NCBI GenBank assembly: GCA_900320085.1
Contig: ONRC01000012.1
Span: 1 to 64,000 of the forward strand
Direction of reading: 5' to 3'
Length of the DNA stretch: 64,000 nucleotides
Source: an uncultured Eubacteriales bacterium
Lineage (GTDB): Bacteria > Bacillota > Clostridia > Christensenellales > Aristaeellaceae
The position numbers were made by a program, and so were the translations under genes. Below the pieces are notes generated by a model. It did no database searches and was not told the DNA's origin. It saw only the letters and a list, made by a program, of their open reading frames with translations. Positions 24,837 to 33,696 of the stretch are shown here, piece by piece. How positions within the stretch are numbered: the first letter of the stretch is position 1; every line of letters starts with the position of its first letter.

Positions 24837-25915
24837 ATGAAGCGAAGGTGGATTTCCGGTGTCCTGGCGCTGGTCCTTCTCCTGGGGGGCCTGCCAGGGG
24901 GAAAGGCGGAAGAATACTTCTTTGAATCCCCCGAAGAATTCCGGTTTGTTGATACACGTTTTCGCGGCGTTTATACCACGGAAAACCTGGACGCCATTCT
25001 GGAGGCCTACGACCTGAACGACGGGTGGTACTGGGTAACGAAGCCAGATGTAACGCAAACCTTCCACGCCCAGGAAAACAAGAAGGGCTGGACCCAATCT
25101 TCAAAGTTGTCTGCGGAAAAAAAGGAGAGGAATATTTTTATAACCGCGGCTGGTTCGGCTGCCGCTGGGAATGCAACGAAGTTCAGAGCGGATTGCCCAA
25201 CGCTTACGGCTGGGGCGAATGCTTCGGGTTCTGCCAGTTTTTGGGCTATTTACTGTCCGGCGAGGTCAACCCCCACGGCAAATGGCAGCAGTTCAATTCC
25301 GTCTGGGAGGCAGACGGGCTGCGGGTGGGCGACATCATCCGCGTGGAATACACCGATGAAAAGGGCTTTCACCAGCACAGCGCCATGGTTTATTCCATAA
25401 AAAACGACCGCGTTCGCTTTATCCAGTGCTCCGGCGTATATCATAACCAGCTGTTCATCAATTGGGGCTTCCGCGGCGCGAACCTGGGCAACACGACTCT
25501 GCTGTCCGACATTCGGAAGTTTCCCGGTCTGCGCATTCACCGCGCCTATGACCGCATGGATATGTTCGAGGAAGAATGGCCGGACGACCCCGACGCTGTC
25601 CCGGTGAACCTGGTGGACCTGGACGCGGGCATGGTGGCCTTCCTGGACCCCAACGAAATGCGCGTATGGGATGTGTATGACAACTGGCGGCAGTGGTCCA
25701 AGCACGCCACGGAGGTCGATCTGTCCGAGCTTCAGCAGAGCGGCGGGGAAGCTGTACCCGAGGTGGAGGTGCAGACGGTTTCTCTGAATGATTTGGAGAA
25801 CGACACAGCGCCTGAACCGGACCGGCCCTCCCCCACTGTTTCGCCGCCGTCAGCCGCACCGCCGCGCAGACCGCCAAATCTACGTCTGCCGACGGAGGAA
25901 AAAAAGCTCAATTAA
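24837..25915 (+). CDS. Exported cysteine-protease-like protein read across a -1 frameshift
   Basis: Two frames join into one protein of about 359 residues. Frame 1 gives a signal peptide (MKRRWISGVLALVLLLGGLP) and the mature start up to SSKLSAEKK at 25124. Frame 2 continues as GEEYFYNRGWFG to the end at 25915. The body contains GWGECFGFCQFLGYL and FHQHSAMVYSI, a Cys/His layout like CHAP or other papain-like amidases; the family is not certain. The tail is Pro-rich. The joint is an A7 run containing A_AAA_AAG in the right phase (25118-25124), so programmed -1 slippage, a one-base indel or a base error are all possible. ATG 24837 is preferred to the upstream TTG at 24813 because the signal peptide begins there. 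Confidence 0.65.
25118..25124 (+). other. Candidate -1 frameshift heptamer A_AAA_AAG
   Basis: In the upstream frame the codons are GAA AAA AAG, which gives the heptamer A AAA AAG, the same as in E. coli dnaX. A -1 slip puts GGA GAG GAA next, exactly the downstream frame. A GCGGC/GCCGC hairpin lies about 25 nt downstream. Confidence 0.45.
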
Positions 25916-25992
25916 CCCATCTTCCCTGACCTTCGCGGGGCTTGGGATGACGCGCCTGCCATCCTGTGTTCCGCGAGGTTTTTTCTGTCCGA

Positions 25993-26020
25993 TTGCTTGC
26001 GTTCCGTCAAGGGGTATGAT
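25993..26020 (+). promoter_or_regulatory. Probable promoter of the deacetylase gene
   Basis: TTGCTT (25993-25998), 16-bp spacer, TATGAT (26015-26020), about 38 nt ahead of the ATG at 26059. Confidence 0.5.
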
Positions 26021-26058
26021 AATATTTTGTCGGTATTTCCTTTTCAGGAGGATTGTGC

Positions 26059-27375
26059 ATGAAAAGAATCCTGGCCCTGCTGCTGTGTCTGCTTCTGCCG
26101 CTGCCCGCGCTGGCGGAAAAGGCGGACAGCTTTCCCCCATGTTTTCAGGTAAAGTATACCGTCAAGGACAAGCTGAACCAGCAGAGCTACCTTTCCTGGG
26201 AATATGTGCAGACCGCCCAGAGCGCCGTGGACGAGGAAATCAACGGGCTGGTGGACGGTTACGTGGCGAAGCTCGGCCCGGAGATGCAGAAGGCCAGCAA
26301 CCCCAAGCGCAACAGCCGGCTGGACGTGCATGTGGTGAACACCCGGTCGGGGCAAAGCCTGGTCAGCTTTCTGGTGCTGGCCCGGGAAAGCTACAAGCGC
26401 AAGCAGGTACAGTCGCCCTTCGACTGCCGGGTGTACGACATGGACACCGGCGACCGGGTGTACCTGACCGACCTGTTCGGCGAGGACAGCGAAGCCTGGG
26501 AGATCATGGCGGAAATCGTGTATGAAGAATTGGATCATTATTTCCCGCAGCAGGACGTGGACGAAGAAGCCCTTCGCGCCTTATGCACCAAAGACGCGCT
26601 GAAGGAAACGCCGTTCATGCTGGGCCCGGTGTCGCTGAGCTTTCATTATGAAGCGAAGGCCCTTTATCCCAAGCAGCCCACCCTGATGCGCGTGACGATT
26701 CCTTACCACGCCATCCGTGGCCACATGACGGAATACGGCGAACGCCAGACGGACAATGCCAATTACAGGATGTGTGCCCTCACCTTCGACGACGGCCCGG
26801 ACTATGCCAACACCGCCACCCTGCTCAACAACCTGCGCCACGCCGGGGCTCAGGCCACCTTCTTCCTGGTGGGCGACCGCATCGACGAATACGCCGACAT
26901 CGCCATGCGGGAGAACGACGAAAACCATTCCCTCCAAAGCCACCACTACAAGCACACCGACACCAGCAAATCCACCATTCCCCGCATCCAGGCCTACACG
27001 GAAAAGATGTATGAGGTCATGACCAAGACGTGGGGATTAGGCCCCTGGATGCTGCGCGCACCCTACGGCATTTTCGATTACTTCATCAAGGCCAAGATCG
27101 ACCTGCCCTTTATCGAATGGGACGTGGACACCAAGGACTGGACGGGCAAATCCTCCGCCGGGGTCATGAGCGTGATCCGTTCCGAGGTCAAGGACGGCTC
27201 CATCATCCTCATGCACGACATCAAGGACAACACCCCCGAATCCGGCAGGCAGGCCGCCCAGTGGCTTTTCGATAACGGCTTTATGTGCGTCACCGTGGAA
27301 GAGCTCTTCATCCAGTACCAGCAGGACATGACGCCCAACAAAGTATTTTACAGTGTGAAAACAACACAGGATTAG
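26059..27375 (+). CDS. Secreted polysaccharide deacetylase, PdaC-like
   Basis: A 438-residue exported enzyme likely removing acetyl groups from peptidoglycan or chitin-type sugars. The signal peptide is MKRILALLLCLLLPLPALAE. Residues about 30-220 resemble the DUF4163/DUF3298 part of B. subtilis PdaC (LPKGQ-like region with VYDMDTGDRVYLTDLF). The NodB domain from about 235 has motif 1 (LTFDDGPD, catalytic Asp pair), motif 2 (SHHYKHTD, metal histidines with His in place of the usual Ser/Thr), motif 3 (MLRAPYGIF), motif 4 (WDVDTKDW) and motif 5 (IILMHDI). CAGGAGGATTGTGC supports the start. Confidence 0.9.
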   Translation: MKRILALLLCLLLPLPALAEKADSFPPCFQVKYTVKDKLNQQSYLSWEYVQTAQSAVDEEINGLVDGYVAKLGPEMQKASNPKRNSRLDVHVVNTRSGQSLVSFLVLARESYKRKQVQSPFDCRVYDMDTGDRVYLTDLFGEDSEAWEIMAEIVYEELDHYFPQQDVDEEALRALCTKDALKETPFMLGPVSLSFHYEAKALYPKQPTLMRVTIPYHAIRGHMTEYGERQTDNANYRMCALTFDDGPDYANTATLLNNLRHAGAQATFFLVGDRIDEYADIAMRENDENHSLQSHHYKHTDTSKSTIPRIQAYTEKMYEVMTKTWGLGPWMLRAPYGIFDYFIKAKIDLPFIEWDVDTKDWTGKSSAGVMSVIRSEVKDGSIILMHDIKDNTPESGRQAAQWLFDNGFMCVTVEELFIQYQQDMTPNKVFYSVKTTQD

Positions 27376-27417
27376 CGCTGTTTTTCTTCAATTCTTATCA
27401 ATCATAGCATGAAGGAT

Positions 27418-27468
27418 GAAAAAAACAAAGCCTGTGCGGAAGTTCAGCAATCCGCGCAGGCTTTGTTC
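27418..27468 (-). terminator. Terminator after ddl
   Basis: A 16-bp imperfect stem (ACAAAGCCTGTGCGGA with its partner) followed on the minus strand by GTTTTTTTC. Confidence 0.88.
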
Positions 27469-27476
27469 ATTCACGC

Positions 27477-28688
27477 TTACAGTTTCAGCTTCCCGCCCTT
27501 GGCACCCTTCACGCCGCCCAGCTGCACGCCGGAGAGGATGTCGGAATGGAAGGCGAAGGAATTGCGCTCCTTTTCCTGATAGGCTTTCATGGCGCAGTCC
27601 ACCATCCGGTCGATGAGCTGGCTGTATTTCAGGCCGCTTTCCTGCCAGAGGTAATAGGCCAGGGAGCCGGGAATGGTGTTGATTTCGGTGATGTAGTAAT
27701 TGTCGCTGTGGCGGTCCAGCATGTAGTCGATTCGCACGACGCCCTTGCAGTCCATGGCGTCGAACACTCGCAGGGACAGGTCCTGCAGCGTTTTGGTCAA
27801 TTCCTCGCCGATGGGCGCGGGCACGATGCGTTTCAGGCTGGCCATGCCCTTGCTGCCGCCGCTGCCCGCCAGATACTTTTCGGAGAAGTCCAGGAACGCC
27901 GCGCCGGAGTTCGGCATTTCCAGCACGGAGGCTTCGCGCTCCCCGTCAAAGCCCAGCACGGAGCAGTTCACCTCGATGGGCTTATCCAACCCCTGTTCGA
28001 TCAGCACCCGCCGGTCATAGGAGAAGGCCAGCTCCAGCGCTTCCTTGAGCTTCGCCCGGTCATCGGCCCGGCTGACGCCGATGGAGGAGCCCAGGCACGC
28101 GGGCTTCACGAACACGGGATAGGGCAGCAATCCTTCCACCTTGTCCATGGCCTGGTCCGCGTCTTGCTCAAACTCCGCGCGGGTCATGGCGCAGTCCGGC
28201 AGGATGGGGAAGCCGCAGCCCCGGAAGAAGCGCTTCATGGTGATTTTGTCCATGCCCACGGCGGAGCCCGTGACCCCGGTGGAGGTATAGGGCAGGCCCG
28301 CCATTTCCAGCACGCCCTGGAGGGAGCCGTCCTCGCCGTGGAGCCCGTGCATCACGGGGATCACGCAGTCCAGCCGGGCCACGATCTCTTCCTTGCCGCC
28401 GCCCAGCAAGCCCTTGGCGGGCACGTAATGCAGCAGCGCCCCGGAACCGGCGGTCAGGTCCAGATGCACGGGCACGATGCCCTTCTTATAAGGATCAAAG
28501 GGCGTGTAGGTTTTGATGTCCAGCAGGGGTTCGCCTGTGAACCATTCGCCCTTCTGGCTGATATAGACCGGGATCACATCGTACTTTTCCCGGTTCACGT
28601 TGCGCATCAATTGCACCGCGCTGATGATCGACACCTCATGCTCGCACGTGCGGCTGCCGAACATCACGCCCAATTGGATTTTGCTCAT
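27477..28688 (-). CDS. ddl: D-alanine--D-alanine ligase
   Basis: Makes the D-Ala-D-Ala end of the peptidoglycan stem peptide in the cytoplasm. The ATP-grasp fold is clear: FGSRTCEHEVSIISA (N-terminal D-Ala site), VMHGLHGEDGSLQGVLEMAG, FVKPACLGSSIGVSR (ATP loop), VRIDYMLDR and ITEINTIPGSLAYYLW (metal-binding Glu/Asn). The 403 residues exceed the usual 310-370, mainly through an internal insert and a charged C-terminal tail. ATG 28688 has GGAGGTTTCT upstream. It follows murF on the same strand across repeat R1, so the two steps of the pathway (Ddl product, MurF substrate) are adjacent. Confidence 0.93.
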   Translation of the reverse strand: MSKIQLGVMFGSRTCEHEVSIISAVQLMRNVNREKYDVIPVYISQKGEWFTGEPLLDIKTYTPFDPYKKGIVPVHLDLTAGSGALLHYVPAKGLLGGGKEEIVARLDCVIPVMHGLHGEDGSLQGVLEMAGLPYTSTGVTGSAVGMDKITMKRFFRGCGFPILPDCAMTRAEFEQDADQAMDKVEGLLPYPVFVKPACLGSSIGVSRADDRAKLKEALELAFSYDRRVLIEQGLDKPIEVNCSVLGFDGEREASVLEMPNSGAAFLDFSEKYLAGSGGSKGMASLKRIVPAPIGEELTKTLQDLSLRVFDAMDCKGVVRIDYMLDRHSDNYYITEINTIPGSLAYYLWQESGLKYSQLIDRMVDCAMKAYQEKERNSFAFHSDILSGVQLGGVKGAKGGKLKL

Positions 28689-28705
28689 AGAAACCTCCAA
28701 GAATA

Positions 28706-28785
28706 AGTTTTCTGGGGGAAACCGTTCTTTGAAGGTCAAAGAACGGTTTCCCCCAGGCCCCCTTCCAAGAAACCCATAAAGGGGT
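28706..28785 (-). repeat. Palindromic repeat R1, copy 2
   Basis: A perfect 21-bp inverted repeat (28712-28732 with 28736-28756, loop AGG) with the same CCCCCTTCCAAGAAACCCAT tail as copy 1. It lies between murF and ddl, immediately ahead of the ddl ribosome site. Its arms differ from copy 1 at several bases, but the differences are matched in both arms, so pairing is preserved. Confidence 0.92.
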
Positions 28786-28791
28786 ATTCAT

Positions 28792-30435
28792 CTATCCTTC
28801 ATTATAATGATCGGGCAGGTCATTCTCATACATCACTACGTCGCCGGGGCGCAGGATGCCGTTAACCACCCGGATGGCCTCGTCCAGGCTGGCCACCACA
28901 TGGATGCTTTCAGGTGGGAAGCCTTTTTCTGTTAATCCCTTCTGGATGGGCTCGGTATGGCGCTTGCCCACCAGCACGGCCACGTCCACGGCGTCGGCCA
29001 TGGCCTGGCCGAATTCCTCGTTGTAGCGGGCTTCCTCCGCGCCCAGTTCCACCATGCCGGGGGTGACGATCACCCGCCGCCCGGGGAAGGAGGAAAGCAC
29101 CCGCAGGGCTTCCTTGCTGGAGGTGGGGTTGGTATTGAAGGCGTCGTCGATCACGGTCACGCCGCCCGCGGTTTTAAGCAGCTGCAACCGGTGTTCCACG
29201 GGCTTTAACTGCTGGATGCCGCGCCGAATCTGCTCCCGGTTCAGGCCTAAATGCTTTGCCACGCAGCAGGCGGCGCAAATGTTGCCGATGTTGTGGCGGC
29301 CCAGCAGGGGCGTGGTGCATTCAAAGGGCTCCCAATCGCCTAAGTGCAGGGTGAAGTGGCTGCCCTGGGGGGACACGGAAACGTCGCTGGCCCAGGCGTC
29401 GGCCCCCTCTTTCCCGGCCAGCATTTTGGGCTTGCCGGTCTTTTCGTACAGCCTGGTAACAATCCCGTCATCGTTCATGAATACACCCAGGCCGTCCTGG
29501 GGCAGCGCGTCGATCAGCTCATATTTGGTCTTTTCGATGCGTTCGATCGTCTTGAAGGTGTCCAGATGCTGGGGCCCCACGGCGGTCAGGATGCCGATGG
29601 TGGGGTGCACCAGGTTGGACAGCTCCTTGATTTCGCCCACGTGCCGGGCGCCCATTTCCCCGATGAACACCTGGTGCGCCGGGGTCAGCCGCTCCCGGAT
29701 GATGCGCGTCACGCCCATGGGGGTGTTGAAGGACGCGGGCGTGGCCAGCACGTTATATTTTTGAGAAAGGATTTCAGCCAGGATAAACTTGGTGCTGGTC
29801 TTGCCGTAGCTGCCCGTGATGCCGATGCGGATGAGCCGGGGATTTTCCAGCAGCTTCTTTTCCGCGTCCTTAAAGTATAGGTGGAAAATCAGTTTTTCAA
29901 TCGGCAGGGCCAGGACGCCTGCCAGGGCGACAAGCAATGGAAGCAACAGAGCGGCGATGACACAGCAGATTGCGCCAAACGCATGCACGTCTCCCCAAAA
30001 AAGAAAAACAAGCACAGGGATCAGAAGCAGCGTTACAATCAGCGAACCATACAGCCGCTTCATCCGGGCCGTCAGCGCGAATTTTTTCTTTTCGCTGCGC
30101 TTCATTCCCCGCTTCCGAATCAGCCAACCAGCCAGCACATAGCCCGCGCAGCAGAGCAGCGCCCAAATCACCTGCGGGACAGTCCAGGAAGCATGGTTAT
30201 CAGACATCCAAAGTATGATAGCGATAAAAGTATACAGCAGAAAAACACCGAGGTATATGCCACTCAGCGCCAAATATGGGGCGATTGCCCCCCGCCATTG
30301 TCGGTTGACCGTTTGAAAATAACCATGGAACTGATAGCTTTCCAATTGGAAATAGTGCAGCAGCCGCCGAGCGGCAAGCACCATCCCGCCGATCATGCAC
30401 AGGCAGGGAAGCCAATACATCAAAAGCATATCCAT
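28792..30435 (-). CDS. murF: MurF-type ligase with an N-terminal membrane domain
   Basis: Joins the D-Ala-D-Ala dipeptide to UDP-MurNAc-tripeptide. The Mur ligase part begins near residue 195: RIGITGSYGKTSTKFILAEI (ATP loop), ATPASFNTPMGVTR, FIGEMGARHVGEIKEL, GRHNIGNICAACCVA, KPVEHRLQ and DDAFNTNPTSSKEAL. Residues 1-190 are unusual for classic MurF: four or five hydrophobic helices (for example YLALSGIYLGVFLLYTFIAI and LIVTLLLIPVLVFLFWGDV), so the enzyme is membrane-anchored. AAAAGGAGGGGAAAGCT supports the start. It is followed by ddl. Confidence 0.85.
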   Translation of the reverse strand: MDMLLMYWLPCLCMIGGMVLAARRLLHYFQLESYQFHGYFQTVNRQWRGAIAPYLALSGIYLGVFLLYTFIAIILWMSDNHASWTVPQVIWALLCCAGYVLAGWLIRKRGMKRSEKKKFALTARMKRLYGSLIVTLLLIPVLVFLFWGDVHAFGAICCVIAALLLPLLVALAGVLALPIEKLIFHLYFKDAEKKLLENPRLIRIGITGSYGKTSTKFILAEILSQKYNVLATPASFNTPMGVTRIIRERLTPAHQVFIGEMGARHVGEIKELSNLVHPTIGILTAVGPQHLDTFKTIERIEKTKYELIDALPQDGLGVFMNDDGIVTRLYEKTGKPKMLAGKEGADAWASDVSVSPQGSHFTLHLGDWEPFECTTPLLGRHNIGNICAACCVAKHLGLNREQIRRGIQQLKPVEHRLQLLKTAGGVTVIDDAFNTNPTSSKEALRVLSSFPGRRVIVTPGMVELGAEEARYNEEFGQAMADAVDVAVLVGKRHTEPIQKGLTEKGFPPESIHVVASLDEAIRVVNGILRPGDVVMYENDLPDHYNEG

Positions 30436-30451
30436 AGCTTTCCCCCTCCTT

Positions 30452-31225
30452 TTAAGTCAAAAACGCCCGTACCACCGTCACAAACCGCTGCCACTGCCTG
30501 AGATAAGCAAAGTGATCGTCGTTTTCAAAGATCACCAGACCCGCGTCGGGAATGTCCTGCTCCATCTTTTGGCCCATCCAGAGGGGCGTTTCAGTATCAT
30601 TCTCCCCCCAGATCAGCAGAGTGGGCGCTTGGATGCGCGGCAGCAGAGGCGTCAAATCTTGGTTGATGACCTTCACGAAGGTCTTTTTCATTTCGTCGTC
30701 CAGGGCTTTGTAATCGGGGGAGCTGTATTTGTCCTGCAAGGCTTTCAGGCTCTTTTGCGCCATGCCGCCCACCAGGGGCAGCTTGGTAAGATTCAGCAGC
30801 TTTTCCTTTTTCTTTTTGTATTCCTCGCTGCGCTTTTTCTGTTCTTCGGTCTGAGGTTTTCTCAGGCCCGCGCCGCCAGTGAGCACCAGACGGCTGACCA
30901 GCCGCGGCTCGTTGGCAGCCAGCCAGAGCGCCACGCGCCCGCCGAAGGAATGGGCGATGATGTCGCAGGGGGCGATGCCCAACTGTTCGATCAAATCCTT
31001 GACGCACGCCGCGAACTCCGGCACGCCCCAGGGTTCGGGCGGACGGCCCGACGCGCCGTGAGCGGGAAAGTCGATCACCGTGACCCGGTAGTCCTTGCTC
31101 AAATCCTGGGCAATGGGCTGGAAATGCTGGATGGAGCAGCCCCAGCCGTGGAGCAGCAGCACGTTTTTCCCGCGCTCGCCCATCTGCTCGTAATGGACAC
31201 GAACGCCTTTGGCGGTCAGTTCCAT
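30452..31225 (-). CDS. Alpha/beta hydrolase
   Basis: A 257-residue cytoplasmic hydrolase of unknown substrate. Fold markers are LLLHGWGCSIQHFQPIA (oxyanion loop), DFPAHGASGRP, the nucleophile elbow IIAHSFGGRVALWLA (Ser), IWGENDTETPLWMG (acid) and the C-terminal FENDDHFAYL (His). A Lys/Glu-rich lid region (EEQKKRSEEYKKKKEKLL) sits between. It lies 16 nt upstream of murF in the same direction, so co-transcription is likely. Confidence 0.88.
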   Translation of the reverse strand: MELTAKGVRVHYEQMGERGKNVLLLHGWGCSIQHFQPIAQDLSKDYRVTVIDFPAHGASGRPPEPWGVPEFAACVKDLIEQLGIAPCDIIAHSFGGRVALWLAANEPRLVSRLVLTGGAGLRKPQTEEQKKRSEEYKKKKEKLLNLTKLPLVGGMAQKSLKALQDKYSSPDYKALDDEMKKTFVKVINQDLTPLLPRIQAPTLLIWGENDTETPLWMGQKMEQDIPDAGLVIFENDDHFAYLRQWQRFVTVVRAFLT

Positions 31226-31246
31226 GGTACTGCCCCCGTTTCGTTT

Positions 31247-31356
31247 AGTGTACAGAGTTCAGAGTACAGAGTGCAGATGAGTTTGTTTTTCCTTTTTCCT
31301 GAGGATTCTGAAAAGAGTATCTAAACTGTACTCTGCACTCTGTACTCTGCACTCTC
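31247..31356. repeat. Foldback repeat R3 (AGTACAGAGTGCAGAGTAC type), copy 1
   Basis: Arms 31247-31281 and 31326-31356 are inverted copies of an AGAGTACAGAGTGCAGA pattern. The loop holds no gene. Another copy lies on the other side of the GNAT gene, and a third is at 59596-59875. Confidence 0.9.
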
Positions 31357-31378
31357 GTCTTTTATTCCATGAGCTATA

Positions 31379-31870
31379 TCAGCTCAGTTTATTGTATGCC
31401 TTTTCCGCGCCGTCCATGCGCCAGATATAGCGGCATTTTTGCGTCGCCCCGGCGCAGAGGGTGCGGTACTCCCTGGGCACGTCGGCGATGCGTTCCAGCT
31501 CGCAGCCCAGGCGCTCGCAGGTTTTGCGGGAGGCGACGTTCTCCACGTTGTTGGTGATGACCACCGATCCCAGGTGCAGCCGCTGCAAAAGTGGCAGCAT
31601 GAGATAACACGCCCGGGCCGCGTAGCCGTGGCCCCGATGCTTTTCCTCGATGCGGTAGCCGATGTGGCCCAGGTAATAAAGCCCGGGGCTTTCGCCCAGG
31701 CGCAGGCTCACATAGCCCACGTAGTCCCGCGTTTTGTGACGGAAAATATTGAAGGTGTAGCCGTCGTCAATGCCGTATTCCGGGTCGGACACGTCCTCAT
31801 TGGACAGCACCAGGTCCAGCGCGTCGTCGGAAAAGGTGGGCTTGCGGGAGAACAGACGGAGGAACTTCAT
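31379..31870 (-). CDS. GNAT-family N-acetyltransferase
   Basis: A 163-residue acetyltransferase, target unknown. The acetyl-CoA binding motif is YRIEEKHRGHGYAARACYLM (R/Q-x-x-G-x-G/A), followed by VVITNNVENVASRKTCERLG, as in ribosomal-protein or metabolite acetyltransferases of the RimJ type. ATG 31870 follows AGAGG. It is flanked on both sides by R3 foldback repeats. Confidence 0.87.
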   Translation of the reverse strand: MKFLRLFSRKPTFSDDALDLVLSNEDVSDPEYGIDDGYTFNIFRHKTRDYVGYVSLRLGESPGLYYLGHIGYRIEEKHRGHGYAARACYLMLPLLQRLHLGSVVITNNVENVASRKTCERLGCELERIADVPREYRTLCAGATQKCRYIWRMDGAEKAYNKLS

Positions 31871-31903
31871 GGGCAGGACCTCTATTGTAGAAAGATCAAG
31901 CAA

Positions 31904-32028
31904 GAGAGTACAGAGTACAGAGTGCAGAGTACAGAGAGCAAAGATTCAACAGAAAGGCGCGAAGTGACGATTCCATCTATGATTCAGCATGATTCATCTG
32001 TACTCTGCACTCTGTACTCTGAACACTC
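31904..32028. repeat. Foldback repeat R3, copy 2
   Basis: Arms 31904-31938 and 31998-32028 are again inverted AGTACAGAGTGCAGAGTACAG sequences. The element ends 1-2 nt before the stop codon of ftsY (32030). Confidence 0.9.
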
Positions 32029-32029
32029 A

Positions 32030-32926
32030 TTAAAACAAAGCGTTCACAAACTCCTTGGCGTCAAAGGCCTGCAAATCGTCGATGCCCTCGCCCACGCCGA
32101 TATACCACACGGGGATATTCAGCTCCTTGCGGATGGCGATGGCTACGCCGCCCTTGGCGGTGCCGTCCAGCTTGGTGAGTACGATGCCGTTGATCTCGGC
32201 GGCTTCCTTGAACTGTTTGGCCTGCTGGATGCCGTTTTGTCCCGTGGTGGCGTCCAGCACCAGCATGCAGCGCATTTCGGCCTCGGGGTATTCCCGGTCG
32301 ATGATGCGGCGCATTTTGGAAAGCTCGTCCATCAGGTTCTTTTTGTTATGGAGACGCCCGGCGGTGTCCACGATCAGCAGGTCGGTCTTGTGCGCCTTGG
32401 CGCTCTGCACCGCGTCGTACACCACGGAGGCGGGGTCGCCGCCCTCCTGACCGCGGATGATCGGCACCTTGGCCCGCTCGGCCCACACGGCCAGCTGCTC
32501 GTCGGCGGCGGCGCGGAAGGTGTCGGCGGCGGCCAGCATCACGCTGCGGCCGATTTCCTGGAAGCGCAGGGCCAATTTGCCGATAGTGGTGGTCTTGCCA
32601 ACGCCGTTCACGCCGACGACGAACATCACCATGGGCCAGCGCAGGTTGGGCCGGGGGATGTTCATTTCGTCGATCAGAATCTGCTTGAAGATTTCCTTGG
32701 CCTGGTCGGCGTCCTTGATTTTCTTGGCGTCCACCTGGGCCTTCAGCTTGTCGATAATATCCGTGGTCGCTTCCACGCCCACGTCGGCCAGAATCAGAAT
32801 ATCCGTCAGTTCATCGTAAAAATCATCGTCAATGATCCGGGTGTTCTTGACCAGCTCGTCCACCTTGTCAGTCAGCCCACTGCGGGTCTTGAACAGGCCC
32901 TCCTTTAAGCGTTGAAAGAAACCCAT
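32030..32926 (-). CDS. ftsY: Signal recognition particle receptor FtsY
   Basis: SRP receptor that brings ribosome-nascent-chain complexes to the membrane; a GTPase of 298 residues, short because it lacks the acidic N-terminal A domain. The N domain starts MGFFQRLKEGLFKTRSGL. The G domain has GVNGVGKTTTIGKLA (G1), DTFRAAADEQL (family-specific), DTAGRLHNKKNLMDEL (G3), TKLDGTAKGG (G4) and IGVGEGIDDLQAFDAKEFV. ATG 32926 follows CAGGAGGAGAGAAGC. No smc or ffh gene is adjacent in this window. Confidence 0.97.
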   Translation of the reverse strand: MGFFQRLKEGLFKTRSGLTDKVDELVKNTRIIDDDFYDELTDILILADVGVEATTDIIDKLKAQVDAKKIKDADQAKEIFKQILIDEMNIPRPNLRWPMVMFVVGVNGVGKTTTIGKLALRFQEIGRSVMLAAADTFRAAADEQLAVWAERAKVPIIRGQEGGDPASVVYDAVQSAKAHKTDLLIVDTAGRLHNKKNLMDELSKMRRIIDREYPEAEMRCMLVLDATTGQNGIQQAKQFKEAAEINGIVLTKLDGTAKGGVAIAIRKELNIPVWYIGVGEGIDDLQAFDAKEFVNALF

Positions 32927-33068
32927 GCTTCTCTCCTCCTGTGCGATACGCACCGCAAACGGGCGTTTTTCCTTTGGAAATTATAGCATACCCCCTGCGG
33001 ATAAGCAAGGGCAAACGCCGCGTTTTGCGGAATTCCTGGTTTGGGCGGCAGAAAAAGCATGGAAAGGT

Positions 33069-33098
33069 CTGTCAAAAAGCGAGGAAATACTGTATAAT
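33069..33098 (+). promoter_or_regulatory. Promoter of the NAD salvage cluster
   Basis: CTGTCA (33069-33074), 18-bp spacer, perfect TATAAT (33093-33098). The pncA start is about 58 nt downstream. Confidence 0.7.
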
Positions 33099-33155
33099 GG
33101 GAAAGGTCATATTCCTGGGTATTATGTTCAATTGGAAGCGAGGAGGAAAACCCAA

Positions 33156-33695
33156 ATGATAAAGCAAAAGTTCCTGATCGTGGTGGATATGCAAAAGGAC
33201 TTTATCGACGGCTCTCTGGGCACCAGCGAAGCCCAGGCGATCGTGCCCGCCGTCTGCGCCCGCATCCGGGCGTGCCGGGAGGCAGGATATGCTGTGATCG
33301 CCACCTTGGACACACACGAAGAAAACTATATGGAAACCCGGGAGGGACGGCATCTGCCGGTGCCCCATTGTATCCGCGGCACAGAAGGCTGGCGCATCCG
33401 CCCCGAGGTGATGGAAGCGCTGGGTGAGGACGCTGCTTTCGTGGAAAAGCCCACCTTCGGCAGCGTGCGCCTGCCCCAGATCATTCGGGACAGAAGCGGC
33501 GAGGACGGCCCTGAAGCCATCGAGCTGCTGGGCTTGTGCACGGATATCTGCGTGGTGTCCAACGCGATGCTGCTGAAGGCGGCGTTTCCGGAAACGGATT
33601 TTGTTGTGCGCGCGGATTGCTGCGCGGGCGTGACGCCCGATAAGCATGAAGCCGCTCTGGAAACCATGAGAAGCTGTCAGATTGAGGTTATTTGA
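33156..33695 (+). CDS. pncA: Nicotinamidase (isochorismatase-like hydrolase)
   Basis: Converts nicotinamide to nicotinic acid plus ammonia. The 179-residue protein has the catalytic Asp in VVDMQKDFIDGSLG, the metal-binding DTHEENY and LPVPHCI region (Asp/His), the Lys in FVEKPTFGS and the nucleophilic Cys in GLCTDICVVSNA. The isochorismatase fold alone would be ambiguous, but the NAD genes that follow make nicotinamidase the best call. ATG 33156 follows AGGAGGAAAACCCAA; the longer frame begins far upstream and overlaps the promoter. Confidence 0.9.
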   Translation: MIKQKFLIVVDMQKDFIDGSLGTSEAQAIVPAVCARIRACREAGYAVIATLDTHEENYMETREGRHLPVPHCIRGTEGWRIRPEVMEALGEDAAFVEKPTFGSVRLPQIIRDRSGEDGPEAIELLGLCTDICVVSNAMLLKAAFPETDFVVRADCCAGVTPDKHEAALETMRSCQIEVI

Positions 33696-33696
33696 A

